Of a stretch of 64,000 nt of DNA, positions 25,279 to 36,733 are shown one piece after another. How positions within the stretch are numbered: position 1 is the first letter of the stretch; each line of letters begins with the position of its first letter. Origin of the DNA: Himantopus leucocephalus. Lineage: Eukaryota; Chordata; Aves; Charadriiformes; Recurvirostridae. The translations under genes were made by a program, and so were the position numbers. The stretch lies in the NCBI GenBank assembly GCA_003993805.1, contig RSEF01000003.1, positions 66,543,710-66,607,709 on the forward strand, given 5' to 3'. The notes beneath the pieces were generated by a model, which saw only the letters and a program-made list of their open reading frames with translations, searched no databases and was not told the DNA's origin.

Positions 25279-25312
25279 TTTTTTTTTTTNTTTTTTTTTT
25301 TTTTTTTTTTTT
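25279..25312. repeat. Poly-T tract interrupted by an N
   Basis: Eleven Ts, an N at 25290, then twenty-two Ts. The N probably marks a contig junction inside a homopolymer, so the true tract length is unknown. Confidence 0.9.
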
Positions 25313-25989
25313 ACTTGCAAGCTATAATCTTCTGGTAAACTTTTCCAAGGGATTTAAAAAAATCACGGTTATTTGTCCTGCAACTAAGATGCTGACCAGG
25401 TAGCAGGCAGTACAGAATTTCTTCTACCACTTTCTAATACACAGCAAAACGTAGATACAATGCTTGGAGTTAATAAGTGTAGCTAAGCAGACTCGCATGT
25501 CTTTATTTCTGAACTACTGCAATTTGCCTCGCAGCAAGTTTTCAAATGTGCTCACACTGTCTATTTTTTAAAAAACTGTCACCTTCACTAAAATCATTAC
25601 GATAACTCTGTTTCTGGGCATCAGATACTTCTGCTAAATGCAGAGGAGGGCTTGTAAATGTTTTAGATTTCCCCTGATTCTTCCACCCTTTTAATCTATG
25701 GATGCAGTCAGAGAAGACCACTTAGCTCTGAAGGAAGCATTCAGTTATTTGGTCTTTTTGCCAAATATTTCAAACTCCTTGATTCAGAGCATTCATTAAG
25801 GAAACACACTAACCAATGAGTGCTAGCATTCACTGCAAACCATATACTTCAATATATTTTAAACTAGATTCTTTTAATGATACTATAAATAAGTTATTTG
25901 CTTCTAGGCATAATCAACTTCATGATCATTCACTTTTATGTATGTAAGTCTGATTGTTCAGTACCAGAGATGAAACAAGAAACCTTCAC

Positions 25990-26065
25990 ATGAGCTGGAA
26001 ACAAACCTTCAATCTCCTGCCTCCCAGACTCAAGCTTTAGGCACAGCACTATTTCCCTCTTCATA
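25990..26065 (+). mobile_element. MIR-like SINE 3' fragment
   Basis: 'gagctggaaacaaaccttc' followed by 'tctcctgcctcccagactc' and 'ggcacagcactatttcc' follows the MIR 3' region order of gagctgggattcgaaccc, tctcctgactcccag and gtgctctttccacta. The core is not recognisable upstream. Moderate confidence because the match is short and diverged. Confidence 0.5.
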
Positions 26066-27634
26066 TACCTGATAAGTGAGTTGCTGGTTTTGTAAAGTTT
26101 AATTCCAAAGGTTCCACGTTTTCCAAAAGCCCTTAGGTTGACTGTTTTGTATTCAGTACAGGGAAAACAAAAGAAATCAGGAACACATTATGACTGCTAT
26201 TCAGGACATTTCTTTCTGGATGATGTTGCACTAACAGGGATTCAGCCAGAAAAGGGACGCAAAAAGGATGCGTAGACAAGCTTATATGCACAAATCTGTA
26301 CTGCCAGAGTCTGCAGCTGATTGCATACACCAACTCTAACACTGAATATTAACTTTGGAGAAAAATTAAACCAGAAGGATAGAGAAAGGACTAGGTAGAA
26401 GGTCTCCCAGTGATCATCCAAGAAAAGGAACAAGAATTCCCCAGACAACCATCTTTCCTGGACATCCTCTTCCATGCAGCATGTGATCCTTCCCCCCTGT
26501 ACTTTTGCGATAGTAACTTAAAGTTCCCATATAGCTTTCATCAGGACCCACTCCAATTCCCTATTCCTGCTTCCTATGCAACTAGCGCTGACTGAAGCAT
26601 GCTCTGAAAGCCACTGCCAGAACAGCTTATGTTACAGGTTCCAGAGCTGCTAGTGAAAGGCAGCCTTGAGAACTGCAATGCAAAGTCTGTAGCACTGCCC
26701 AATTTAAGGCATTTAAGACACTGTACAACATACCTGTACTCCATTAGGCTTGCGTACAAGGATAGCAGAGTGCAACAAGCTTGTAAACTCCCAAATTTCT
26801 TGACCTTTAGCACACTAAAACCTCTTCTTTGCCTTTTTGATTGTTCATCTTTTAAATAAAGCTACTTCCGCACAATACAAGCAATGTAATGAAACGTACA
26901 TCACAACAGCAAACATCAATCACTTGCCACAAATAATGCATGGAAAACAACTAGGATTGACCCTTGTAGGAAGAAAGTTGTTGATACAAACTTCTCAGTG
27001 AATACAAATAATGAAGTCATTCATAAAAACAAATTTAAGTTCAAGAACATTTTGTGAACAGGAAGAAAAAACGGCTTAGTCCTTTAGATACTTTATTCAC
27101 AGCAAGTAATTTAACCACATGCACTTCAATGACAGTGGAACTGCTATTTATACAGTGTGGAATCTATCGCCAAAACCTCATTCAACTTAACTGTTGTAAC
27201 TCATAAACAATTTTTTAAAGAACACAAATGAATGTATCATGCTCTTAAAGTGTTATTGTGAGCAGCTTAGCGTAATAGAGATCTGTGATGCAATCTTCTA
27301 AAAAACACTACTGAAGCTCTGAAATGCCTGAATTTTGTACTTGTGCCCAGATAACAAAGTGCCCAAGAACACCGAAACTTACTATAAATTTCCTCTCAAC
27401 AGTGTCTGCATTATCAAAAATAAGAAACTACAATTCTCTGCTAACATTGAGCCATACACAAGACAATGGGTCACAGTGAGAAACAGAATAATTTAACTTG
27501 TTAGCTTATTCTCTAACTGTACCATTTCTTGAAGTGTGCATGTCATATGACATGGTGGAAAAGGCAAAGCATTTGACTCAATAACTGGCAGCAACATTGC
27601 TCACTGGAGTGTCTGTAACGATGACTTAGGGTTC
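26066..27634. other. Unique AT-rich non-coding DNA
   Basis: No gene or repeat recognised. Open frames up to 79 codons overlap on both strands and show no domain. Confidence 0.55.
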
Positions 27635-27940
27635 TGTCCTGGTTCCGGCAGGGATGGGGTTAATTTCCCCAAGGAGCCGGCATGGGACACAGGTATTCCA
27701 TACCATGTGAGCCATGCCCGGGCTATAGGGGCAGCTGGCCCGGGAAGGGGGCAGGAGGTCGATGCTCGGAGCAGGCTGGGGCGCTCCGGCTCCGGCTCCA
27801 GCTCCGGCTCCGGCTGGTGAGCGGCAGTACCGTAATTGCGTTTGTATATTCCTTTATAGGTGTTATTGTTATTGTTTTTCTCTTTCCTTTGCTGTCCTGT
27901 TAAACTGTCTTTATTTCAACCCACGAGTTTTGCCTTTTTT
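27635..27940 (+). mobile_element. Solo-type endogenous retrovirus LTR, 3' end lost at an N
   Basis: The LTR opens with TG at 27635 (tgtcctggttccggcaggga), the start of a widespread avian endogenous retrovirus LTR. It continues with 'tattccataccatgtgagcc' (U3, just upstream of the usual TATA region), a GC-rich section, then 'gtaattgcgtttgtatattc' and 'aactgtctttatttcaaccc' followed by 'acgagttttgcc', all family landmarks. Compared with the usual LTR, U3 looks internally shortened between about 27670 and 27690. The expected TATA box is altered to ctataggg. No viral coding sequence lies on either side, so it is a solo or truncated LTR. The 3' terminus and the target duplication (5' candidate ggttc, 27630-27634) cannot be checked because the sequence breaks at N 27941. 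Confidence 0.85.
27784..27813 (+). repeat. (CTCCGG)5 hexamer repeat inside the LTR
   Basis: Five hexamers in a row, one of them CTCCAG. They sit between the U3 end and the R/U5 landmarks of the LTR and probably arose by slippage in its GC-rich segment. Each intact unit carries a CpG. Confidence 0.85.
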
Positions 27941-27968
27941 NCCAGCACAAAAAAAAAAAAAAAAAAAA
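27941..27968. other. Single N followed by CCAGCAC and a 20-base A run
   Basis: N at 27941 replaces the end of the LTR. The next bases are CCAGCAC and then twenty As (27949-27968), which do not continue the LTR. This looks like a contig junction with missing or collapsed sequence rather than a biological boundary. Confidence 0.75.
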
Positions 27969-29614
27969 GCCAAGAGGAGTTTAAAAAGATGCTATAACAA
28001 TCACATTACTACAGAAATATTGCAATAAATTCTTCCATAAATGCCGAATGGGATTCAGTACTGAAGTACACGTACATGTAAAGTACATGCTTTCAAAAGT
28101 GGCTTCATAGCATTTCCAAGTCATACCTGTGTCATCCTTTAGGTACATTTTCATCTACATAAAAAATGACTTGATATGCCAAATCCCCAGGAGAATAAAT
28201 GTTTTGCAGGACAGAGTACACTGAAAATGGGGGGCAGTTGTAACTGATGGACACTGTATTGTTAAAGGAATAATAACCAAACCTCTGCCCTGTGTGTTTG
28301 CAGTAGGTGGTACATGTGCTAGGCTACTACTACATTTGAGGAGAGGACAGAGATAAGATAGGAGGGGAGGACTTTTCCTCCTCTGCTTACTGTGCTCATT
28401 GAAACGTAAAGAGGAAAATAAGGAGCATTTTATGGAGTTGTCTCAGAAAGCTACACCTCCCCCAGTGCCTAGACCGTGGTAACTGGTGCCCATATGATAC
28501 ATTGCTGTGTTCTTCTCATACATTTTTAACCTCACTGCAGACCTGCCTCTTAATCCATCTCTCATCCACAAGCAGAACTGTACTGTTTGTGTAACCAGTG
28601 TGAGGAAGCTAAGCAGCAGGAGCAAGGGGAGCTTTTAGACAAAAGATACAATTTGAAACAGAATACAAGATGCAGAATAGCTCTACTGTTACTGTTACAA
28701 TGAAGTTCCTTATTCAGTGTTAGATGAAAGCTACTGACCACTTTGAACAACAGATTTATTCCAATATAAGAGCATTCTAAACAGCTCCAACCTCCACTTA
28801 CATAACACACATCAGTCTATAAAGCCATCTCCCTGTTTAAGATCCAGTTTCTAATTTTCTTCCTCAAAAACTATTTCAGTTTCAGTGTGCAACAGGTAGG
28901 AGTCTGTTCTGGACCACTAACTTTTCACAGCAATGTGTAAGAGCTGTACAGGTTTTTTGTGTAGTCCAGCAGAAATGGAAGCAAGTAAAAACCTAAAAGA
29001 CTCTTTCTGGTTTATATTTTAATTAGATACTAAAGTCCACTTCTAGCCATTGATAAGTCATATCATGTTGTACCCAGAGGGTTCTACCAACACTCATGAA
29101 GCATTAGAAACCTGTTTTGAAAGTAATGAAATGTGAAATTACCCAAAACTTTTTGAAAACTCTAAGCCATTCATTCAGAAAGTGAATTTTTAAAGAAAAA
29201 TTTTAAAATTTGTTTTTCTTATACCTAATACACAATAGTGTGATCTGGAAAGTTTTAATTAGCACTCTTTGGGAAGGTTTGGATATTTGCTTGATCTGTT
29301 GGTTCTGGGTTCTAGCTTATCAAGACTCAGATGAGGTAACCTCATGCTGTGCAATTAAAATATTCTTACATGCTGCAGGAGTCCTCAATTTGGTGGAGAT
29401 TACCACAGCTTGAGAAATGCTGCTCTCAGTTTCAGTTTCATAGTTTTTGGGTTGTGTTTGCTTGTTTATTTATTTATTTCTCTGAGAACAGTTTTCAGAA
29501 GGAAAGCTGAGGCCAGCATTTTGGTATGGAAAAGGTTAAACTGGATGTAAAATGATCACCTAAGGTTAGATAAACAACAAAGTTATTCTTTCAACATGAA
29601 CTGCATCCCTTCCC
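27969..29614. other. Unique AT-rich non-coding DNA
   Basis: No gene or repeat recognised apart from a (TTTA)n run at 29465-29479. Open frames up to 82 codons have no domain. Confidence 0.55.
29465..29479. repeat. (TTTA)n short repeat
   Basis: Three to four TTTA units. Simple sequence. Confidence 0.8.
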
Positions 29615-29668
29615 ATCTCATAGGGATACAGTAGGACTGGAAGAGATGACCTAGGTCATTGTTTTCTC
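29615..29668 (-). mobile_element. Possible ancient CR1 3' UTR remnant
   Basis: 'ctcatagggatacagtagga' followed by 'ctggaagagatgacctagg' and 'tcattg' resembles the reverse complement of an old CR1 3' end (atagaatcatagga, then ctggaagggacct and gaggtcat). It lacks neighbouring CR1 coding sequence, so the match is only about 50 bases. Confidence 0.4.
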
Positions 29669-30934
29669 AGGAAACCATAACATATAAGCTAATTCATAAA
29701 GTCACATTTCATCAGAAATTGATTAGTAGGTTGGCGCCTTTCCACACCGTCAGAAAGAACAATGTGAGAAAATAAAGTGTTCGTACTTCAATAAAACATG
29801 AGCCACATGAGACATGATTTCCTAAAATCATGCCCAGGAGTAGGAGGGTTGAATAAAAAGGTTAACATCCAAAAGAGATAAATAACCAGGAAAGCGCTTA
29901 AGACATCAAAGAACTGAAAAGCACCAGGACCTGTTATCATCCATGGTTTTGGTGTAGTTATTTATGTGTCTGCACAAGGGATTACCACAGCCCCATGACA
30001 TAGTTCTACAAGGAGACACCAGTGAATGGATGGCACATAGGAAAACAAAACTAATTTTTAAATACTGACCCACCAAACATTGGTCTCCAGCTGTGTGGAG
30101 AGCATTAATATTTATGCCAAACCTAACCTCTGACCATTTAGTCAACCAAAAGGGATAAAAATGAAATACAGGAAGTGCAATAGCTCAGCTTTTGATTCAC
30201 AAGTTCATTGTGGAGACTGCTAAACGTAAGAAAAGGATCTGTGGAGTAATGTGGACAGGTTAAAAAAAGACATATGATTCAATCCCATAGTCACAGTTAT
30301 GAAAAGTTCAGGATTGCAAACAGCTTCTATAAATGCCTATGCCCTCTGTCATTCTGTCCTCCAAACCAAAACCACCATGGTTAAGGGGGAGTTACTCCCA
30401 TCCACCAAACGCTGAAGGGTGCTGAGCTACTGTGATTCCTGGTCCTTACTAGGAGCTGGTAACAGATCATGGCTCACTCTTTTTTACATGCTTAGGCAGA
30501 CCGTTGTTGCCAAATTATATGTATATTTGCACAACATGTGGCTTTTGGCATGTTCAAATCCCACCCCAGCTACCTGCAAGGGGGATGTCTTTCAAAAAAA
30601 CTACATGGCTTGTTTACAGCCAAGGTAAATAGCAACCCAGCTGCTTGAGAGTCTCTTTGCTTTTTGGCCAGGAGTTGTCCCAAGGGATGCTGCTTCAGCA
30701 CTGTAGTCACCTGGGAAATAAATGTTAAAAATGGAGAGCTTGGTTAAGAGTTGAACTTGTGAATGACAAGAAACTCATTATATGAACATTTGAAACTGAA
30801 TAGACCCCTCCAGGGCAAAAGACACACCTAAGTACAAGACTGTCCTGAGAGCAAGATCATAGGACCTTGCCAACATAAGGACTGGTTTGCAGCTGAAATG
30901 GCTGTGTGGGCAACCTGACATCTTGTTGTATGGA
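29669..30934. other. Unique non-coding DNA
   Basis: No gene recognised. A string at 30551-30562 (tgttcaaatccc) resembles a tRNA B box, but no tRNA fold or A box is visible around it. Confidence 0.5.
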
Positions 30935-31325
30935 TGTTACAGAGGGGGTCTCCTGGGTTTGAACTGAATGTATCAGGGCATCATGAGGTCCTTCCAGCTG
31001 CTCCTTGGAGTCAGGCACCGAGAGCCATGGGGGCTTCCCAAACCAGAAGGCGGATAGGCAGTGCCCGGGTGGTGAGGCCACGACTGGCTGCCCCCTGCCA
31101 GGGAGCAGGGACAGCCCCAGCCCCGGGGCACCTCCGTGGGGACAGGCTGAGGATGGGCCAGGAGGATATGGGCTCGTGGGTGAGCCTGGCTCAGTGGGGC
31201 CCATGGTTGGGCAGGACAGAGCTGTGGGGAGCTGGAGACCAGCCCTGCTGACAGCCCTGGGGGCCTGAAATGGGGTCCTGGGCCATGGGCAGGGTCAGTA
31301 TGGCCTATGGGTGCCTCCATGGCCC
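30935..31325. other. GC-rich, G-biased block of unknown origin
   Basis: About 390 bases of GC-rich sequence with purine-heavy, G-rich wording on the plus strand (many ggg, cagggag, ctgggg strings), abruptly flanked by AT-rich DNA on the right. CpG content is modest, so it is not a good CpG island. Overlapping open frames of 87-115 codons exist on both strands but are proline- or glycine-rich products of composition. It may be an unrecognised LTR or retroposon body, or a lncRNA exon. Confidence 0.45.
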
Positions 31326-33452
31326 TGATCTACTGGTAGCTGTAATCTTTAATGTTATCTGACTTTATCTCAATTAATTTTATTTTTATTTTTCAAACCA
31401 ATTATTATTGTAATAAATGATATCTTAACTATCTAATTTGGTTACCTTTATCTTAATGTTTGTCCCGTCATATGAGTGATTTCAGGGTGCTTCAGAAAAT
31501 CCAAATACCTGTTTCCCAAAGGACCAGCAGTCTGTGGTGGCAATCCACTGCTGCTCTACTTGTGTACTGCCCAGCTCCCACTGCATGATCAAGGCTATCA
31601 AAGAAGCAGCAGGATATTCCTCCACTAACTTGAATGTTACAGTCAAAAGGAGAGGTAACAGACTGCAGTATGTGAATGGAAGGGGCACGTAAGCTAAGGA
31701 GTACCGGTGAGTACTCTTCATGAGTGCCAAAGAGTCCTGAAGAACACTTGGATCTAGGGAGGGCTGTGCTCTCTCAAAATGTTCTCCTAATGTCAAACAA
31801 CCCTGCAATGACCTTAAAAGAAGTGGGCAAAGACAGACTTTAGGAAAAAGCCATGAAGGAATGAATTATATGAATAAATGTGCAATAGTCCTTATTCATA
31901 ATTCTTAAATCATTCAGCAACAAATAACAGTAGCCTTGCCCTCTTTTACAAATAGGTGAAAACCTACACCAAACTGATCTCATTCAGGGATACCTAATCC
32001 CCAGGGGCAATGCTAGAAACCATGCTGTTCTTTGCACATTACATTGTACTGTTTTTCCCTTAAAGCTTCTGCTTTTCTACAGAGGGCTCTGTAACCTGCA
32101 GATGAATGCCATTCAGCATTGAATTTTAATGAATACAATAGTCTTTTGTGATAGTTCAAAGTTCCAAGAATAGGGTGTATGAACGTGTAGACAACAATGA
32201 TCTATTTCTGAACGGCAAATCTACACGGAGACAAAATATTAGAGTCTGAAGAGACTTCATAGATTTGCAAGGCCACCCAGAAGCAGAATTAATGAGTGCT
32301 TTCAGTACACCTTCTTATGTGCATCTACAGCAATGGCTCCTCATGAATGAATAGAAAATAAATCTCAGGCGTGCTGTAGAAAGTCCACTTCACACAGAGA
32401 GATGAATTTCATGTATATTTTGAGGTATACTATTTAAAAAGAAATTATCTTAACTTTGAACAATTCAGACTTCAAAAGTTAAGGTGCTCATTTTGGAGAA
32501 TAACTGTCACAGTACCAATCCTATTTCATTAATTTGGACAATAATAGACAGCTACAGACTATAAATAAATAAATAATATCTATCCAGCAGCTACTGTTCT
32601 TTCCTGGCATGTTCTATGTGACTGAAGGTGTCATAAAATGTTGCCAATAATTCTTTGGTGATTGCTGTTGTGCAGTAATATTTTCTCTCAGTATTCCCTT
32701 TCTTAATGTTATTTTTGATAGTTTTTCCTGTACTGTAGAAGTCTTAGCAACTGACCTGTTAAAGCATGTATTTTTCTTCTGACTTTCCCGTGTGTTAACT
32801 ATTGTGTAACAAAAGTCTGCTTCACACAGCACTGAGCAACTTTCCCTAGTAGAGGCCGTGGCAGGAGGTACGGGCTGACAGACTCGTCTCTGCATCTCCT
32901 GATATTATTCATTGTGGAATCCTGGGCCAACGCTAGTCTCCACGGTCTTTTCAGTTTACATTCCTTGTTCTGGAAGATGCCAAGAAACAGCAAGAAAGCA
33001 TTTATTAAATTAGACAGGGAGACATTACAAAACAGGAAGGGAGCTGGATGGATGAGTATTTATCTTCAAAAGGTCCCAGCAAAAAGATTTGTTCGAATTG
33101 CTGGAGATTACTCGGTTTGGTAAGCTACAGGCTTCTGCCACACTTTGGTTGGCTAAGCTCCTCTTTTTAAATCACTTGTGCACTTGCAGCCTTTATAGAC
33201 ATATACAAAGAAGTGTGTTACTTTAAGTGGAACTATACAGGTGCCATGGGGTGAACTTATTGTTTATTTGTCATCTGTGGGAAACAGTTCCCAATAAAAT
33301 GAATCTCTCAGAGAGGGTGACAGGTTTTTTGTTATTTAAGATCTTCCTTTTTTCAAACAGGTAAAAGACGCAATGTGTGTTACTCAATTTCGAGCTCAGC
33401 TGAAATTAAATATCTGTTGCACTCCAAACTCAGAATGAAAGATTACTTTCTA
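31326..33452. other. Unique AT-rich non-coding DNA
   Basis: No gene recognised. The minus-strand frame at 31482-31808 (108 codons) and the plus-strand frame at 32914-33123 (69 codons) have no recognisable domain. A short AAAT run lies at 32562-32576. Confidence 0.55.
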
Positions 33453-33540
33453 TGGGCTCTATTCAGCAAAAAGTCCAATTTTTGTGGTTTTGGCAATAGT
33501 TTCCTTGTGGGCTTCAATGGTTTAACTTTCACTGAGCTGA
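33453..33540. repeat. Possible ancient palindromic amniote repeat
   Basis: 'gggctctattcagcaaaaag' and, later, 'gggcttcaatggtttaac' recall an old palindromic repeat of reptile and bird genomes that begins gggcc.tattcagcaaagc and has cttcaatggg near its centre. I cannot name the family. The resemblance is from memory and weak. Confidence 0.3.
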
Positions 33541-36510
33541 AGTCTCAATCAAGAGCCAGAAGTTTCTCCACACCTCTCCCTTGAGAATCAGCCTGGAGGT
33601 TCTGGCAGCAGTTCTTTACTAGTATTGAAAAGATGTCGTGATCCCAAAGCACATAGTTTTGCTTTATATTTACTCATATCTGCAGTCTACCTTAACTCCG
33701 TCTTGACATTGGTCAAGTGTTAATGTTAGCATATATATGCTTAAACAAAAAGCAAGAAATAACCAGCTACTTTCTTTTTTGAAGATGCATGGTTAGAAGC
33801 AAATAGAAGTAACACAGAGTAGGGGGTGAAGTAAATCTATAGATGGTGCAATTATCTGCAAACTAGCTTTCTAAATACAGATAATACAGAGTTAATGTTA
33901 AACTTAAGAACTCCAGATACATTAGCATGTGGAAATACAGGGGAGAAACCAAAGCAACTGTAAATTTACTGATCTTACGGGCTTCTACTATAGTTCTCTT
34001 GGTTATATCTCCCCTTCAGAATGAGTATCCGCATACACTGTAATATGAAATACAATTGTGGCAGAGGTATTTCAACGTTTGTGATACCAGATTAAAAAAA
34101 AATGAAGCTTTAAAAGACCTTAACTTTTCCCAGTGTTGCTTAAGTGCACGAAAAAAAAGAAGCATCTGGGTTCTCTCTTTGCAACTTCATATTATAATAA
34201 TTCTGCTACCTCATCTCAGTTTCTGAGGTTCAGGGTGATGAGAACTGCATAATGTCCAGCAGCTAATTTATTCTGAGTAGGATATGCAGGCCTTCAACAA
34301 CAAGCTGTAAAAATTGTCTGGAGCCATACACTGAATAGCAAAGATATAAGATTTCTCCTGATTTTTGTACTTGTGACTTTGCAGCCTAAAAAACATTTAG
34401 TATATTTTGATGTGAATTATATAAACACATAGATTGCATAGACCCACATATTTTAATGCAGATGAAATATTAGGTGAGTTTGCAATTTTAATATGCCATG
34501 GCAAGGATTAGATAACAGGTATGTGCATTCACAGTGCCCCTAGCCCAATGACATAATGCTGATTTAAATGCATATTCTTACTGGGTGTGTGGGTAAACAG
34601 ATGCATAGGGAGTTCCAAAATCTCCTGACTTCCACTGAAATGAATATAAATTATATGCCTGGGGACATTTTGCATACAGAGTATTTCTGTGGAACTGTAA
34701 ATGTCCAAATGGCCTTTAAAATGTAGCTGTAAAACCTGATCCTGATGTGAGACAAATTCTGAGTGAGAAAGCAGTAAAAGAGCATCTCCCAGCCACTAGG
34801 CCAAAGTTCTTACTCTGTTCAGTAGCAACGAGCAGGTAGACTGAAATGTGCCTATTCCTTTGAGTATTTTGAAATACACTACAGCTAGTACGAAAGTTAT
34901 GCATTTTTCCAGGTATTCCTAGCTTCATCCCCACAGGCAGATGAATCAATTTTGTGCACAAGTATAAAGGCGAAAAATTTAATGAGATCTGGAAACATTT
35001 TAATGCTGTGACACCACGTTCGTCCTTTACACTGTTTCCTGTAAAAGAAACAATTCTGGTATCGGAAACAATGCAATATTTTCCCCTGTTTGCACCTAGA
35101 AAGTAGCAGCGGTATCTTAAGATGCAGGAAAACAAACAAATCACCGTGGAGGAAGCTCAGCCTTAGATCAGTTGCCTTGCAATAGTTGCTCGCAAACATG
35201 CACTGTGCATCATCTCACATTTATCCCAGGGTACAAGAACACACATAAACAGTTACTGGCAAGAATAGCTTTTGTGCTGCAAACTCCCATCTAACCTTAC
35301 TGTATTTGCTGATGTGCCAGTGACTTGTGATTGGATGGAAAGAGGTGAATCGGTTAAGAGAATCTATAAGACCTATTATTTGCCCAGAAAGGGATGATGT
35401 AAATTTACCCAGTTAAGCCCCTTTGGGGATTTGAGGAGCAACATTTATCATTCTAAGTTTCTCAATGACCTTCCCAAGAAAAGGCAATTTTTGTGGTTGC
35501 TTCAGACAGAAGAGAGAAGTGCATCATTATCCCTTAAAGGTTAATGGAGAGGTGGAAGGTTTACGCTGGTGAGCTATAGATAGACAGAGGGCATTACAGG
35601 TACATATTGCAATAGGTCTCATTAGAAGTTCAGGAATATGAAAGAAATGTTGGAAACAATGCGTACAATCAAGTCAAAGAACATCAAAGAGACAAACTAT
35701 GGAAGTAGAAATTAGGAGAAGAGCTTATCATGAGTGGCAGGTGGATTTATGGCAGTACTAACCATTATGAATCTTTGGTTATGGATCTAGATTTGTAGAT
35801 TCAGGTGAGTTAAACATCTGTCATAGTTTAAGTGACAGTCCATAAAAAATACGCATTAAAGAAAAAATCTAGGACTTTCCATGTGGTCATAGACACAGAT
35901 TGATACATGAGGAGGAGAAGGTGGCAGAAACTAGTTTATTTCAACACTGAAGAAGGTGGAAGAGCATTTGGCAGAAGGAGATATATCTGGGGAAGCTGCA
36001 ATACAAGATAGGATACACACAGTGGGCATCATATGAGGAGTAACACCTCAGGGTTGCTTATAGCATCAGTTACCGGGGAATTGTATGGGATTTCCACACA
36101 CATCACTCACATACGAGGAAGATGTAGGAGTCACTGCTTTATTATGTGTCCCTACCACAACTACAGTCTTCTCCAAAGTTCAATATCTTTCCCTCCAACA
36201 AATATGAAAAAAGTAGCAACGTAACTTTCTTTAATTTCAGAATACCATATTGCTCCTGTCATATTACCAGTAGAGTGTAGATGGAGGACAAAGCCGTGGA
36301 AGTGATCCAGAAAAAGCTAAACACAAGCTTATCACATTACAGTCTAAATTTCATACACAGTAGAAAGCAAAGTAATGAAACAACTAACTCCTAACAGGAC
36401 TGTATTGCAATACGGAATGGTCGAGTTCTGATAGAAATGAGAAGACAACATGCTTTGAGTATGAGATGCTAAAGTAAAGATAGCAGTTGCCCCCTGGCAA
36501 CATGTAGGTT
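33541..36510. other. Unique AT-rich non-coding DNA
   Basis: No gene or clear repeat. The longest frame is on the minus strand (34716-35144, 142 codons) with no recognisable domain; another minus-strand frame (34897-35199) overlaps it in a different phase, as expected for non-coding sequence. Confidence 0.5.
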
Positions 36511-36733
36511 CCCTTTTCCTTTTCCTTTTCCTTTTCCTTTTCCTTTTCCTTNNNNNNNNNNNNNNNNNNNNNNNNNNNNNNNNNNNNNNNNNNNNNNNNN
36601 NNNNNNNNNNNNNNNNNNNNNNNNNNNNNNNNNNNNNNNNNNNNNNNNNNNTCTTTCCTTTCCTTTGTCTTTCCTTTCCTTTGTCTTTCCTTTGTCTTTC
36701 CTTTCCTCTGTCTTTCCTTTCCTCTGTCTTTCT
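36511..36733 (+). repeat. Polypyrimidine satellite: (CCTTTT)n, gap, then TCTTTCC/CCTTTG units
   Basis: The left part (36512-36551) is a nearly pure CCTTTT hexamer array. After the 100-N gap the right part (36652-36733) is made of related units such as tctttcctttcctttg, repeated with variation and later cctctg variants. The whole tract is pyrimidine-only on the plus strand except for scattered Gs. It is a mirror-repeat-rich purine/pyrimidine tract, able in principle to form triplex (H-) DNA, and the kind of sequence that breaks assemblies. Confidence 0.9.
36552..36651. other. Assembly gap of exactly 100 N
   Basis: The length of exactly 100 is the usual placeholder for a gap of unknown size. 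It falls inside a simple-sequence array, so the real array is probably longer or differently sized. Open frames that cross it are meaningless. Confidence 0.98.

Larger units (their letters stand above)
23801..25989. other. Unique AT-rich non-coding DNA with two T tracts
   Basis: No gene or repeat family recognised after the CR1 fragment. The minus-strand frame at 24384-24695 (103 codons) has no domain. Homopolymer T tracts at 24231-24245 and 25279-25312 are annotated separately. Confidence 0.55.

Noticed and set aside
30551..30562. tRNA B-box-like string tgttcaaatccc
   Set aside because: No A box at the right distance and no cloverleaf arms; not a tRNA or clear tRNA-SINE.
30857..31320. Proline-rich frames of 115 codons on the minus strand
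   Set aside because: They follow from the GC-rich composition; several phases on both strands stay open together.
34716..35144. 142-codon minus-strand open frame
   Set aside because: No domain, and an overlapping 100-codon frame in another phase is equally plausible; no coding signature.
36486..36501. GTTGCC-CCCT-GGCAAC inverted repeat resembling an RFX X-box
   Set aside because: The spacer is 4 bases, outside the usual 0-3, and it sits beside a satellite with no promoter context.
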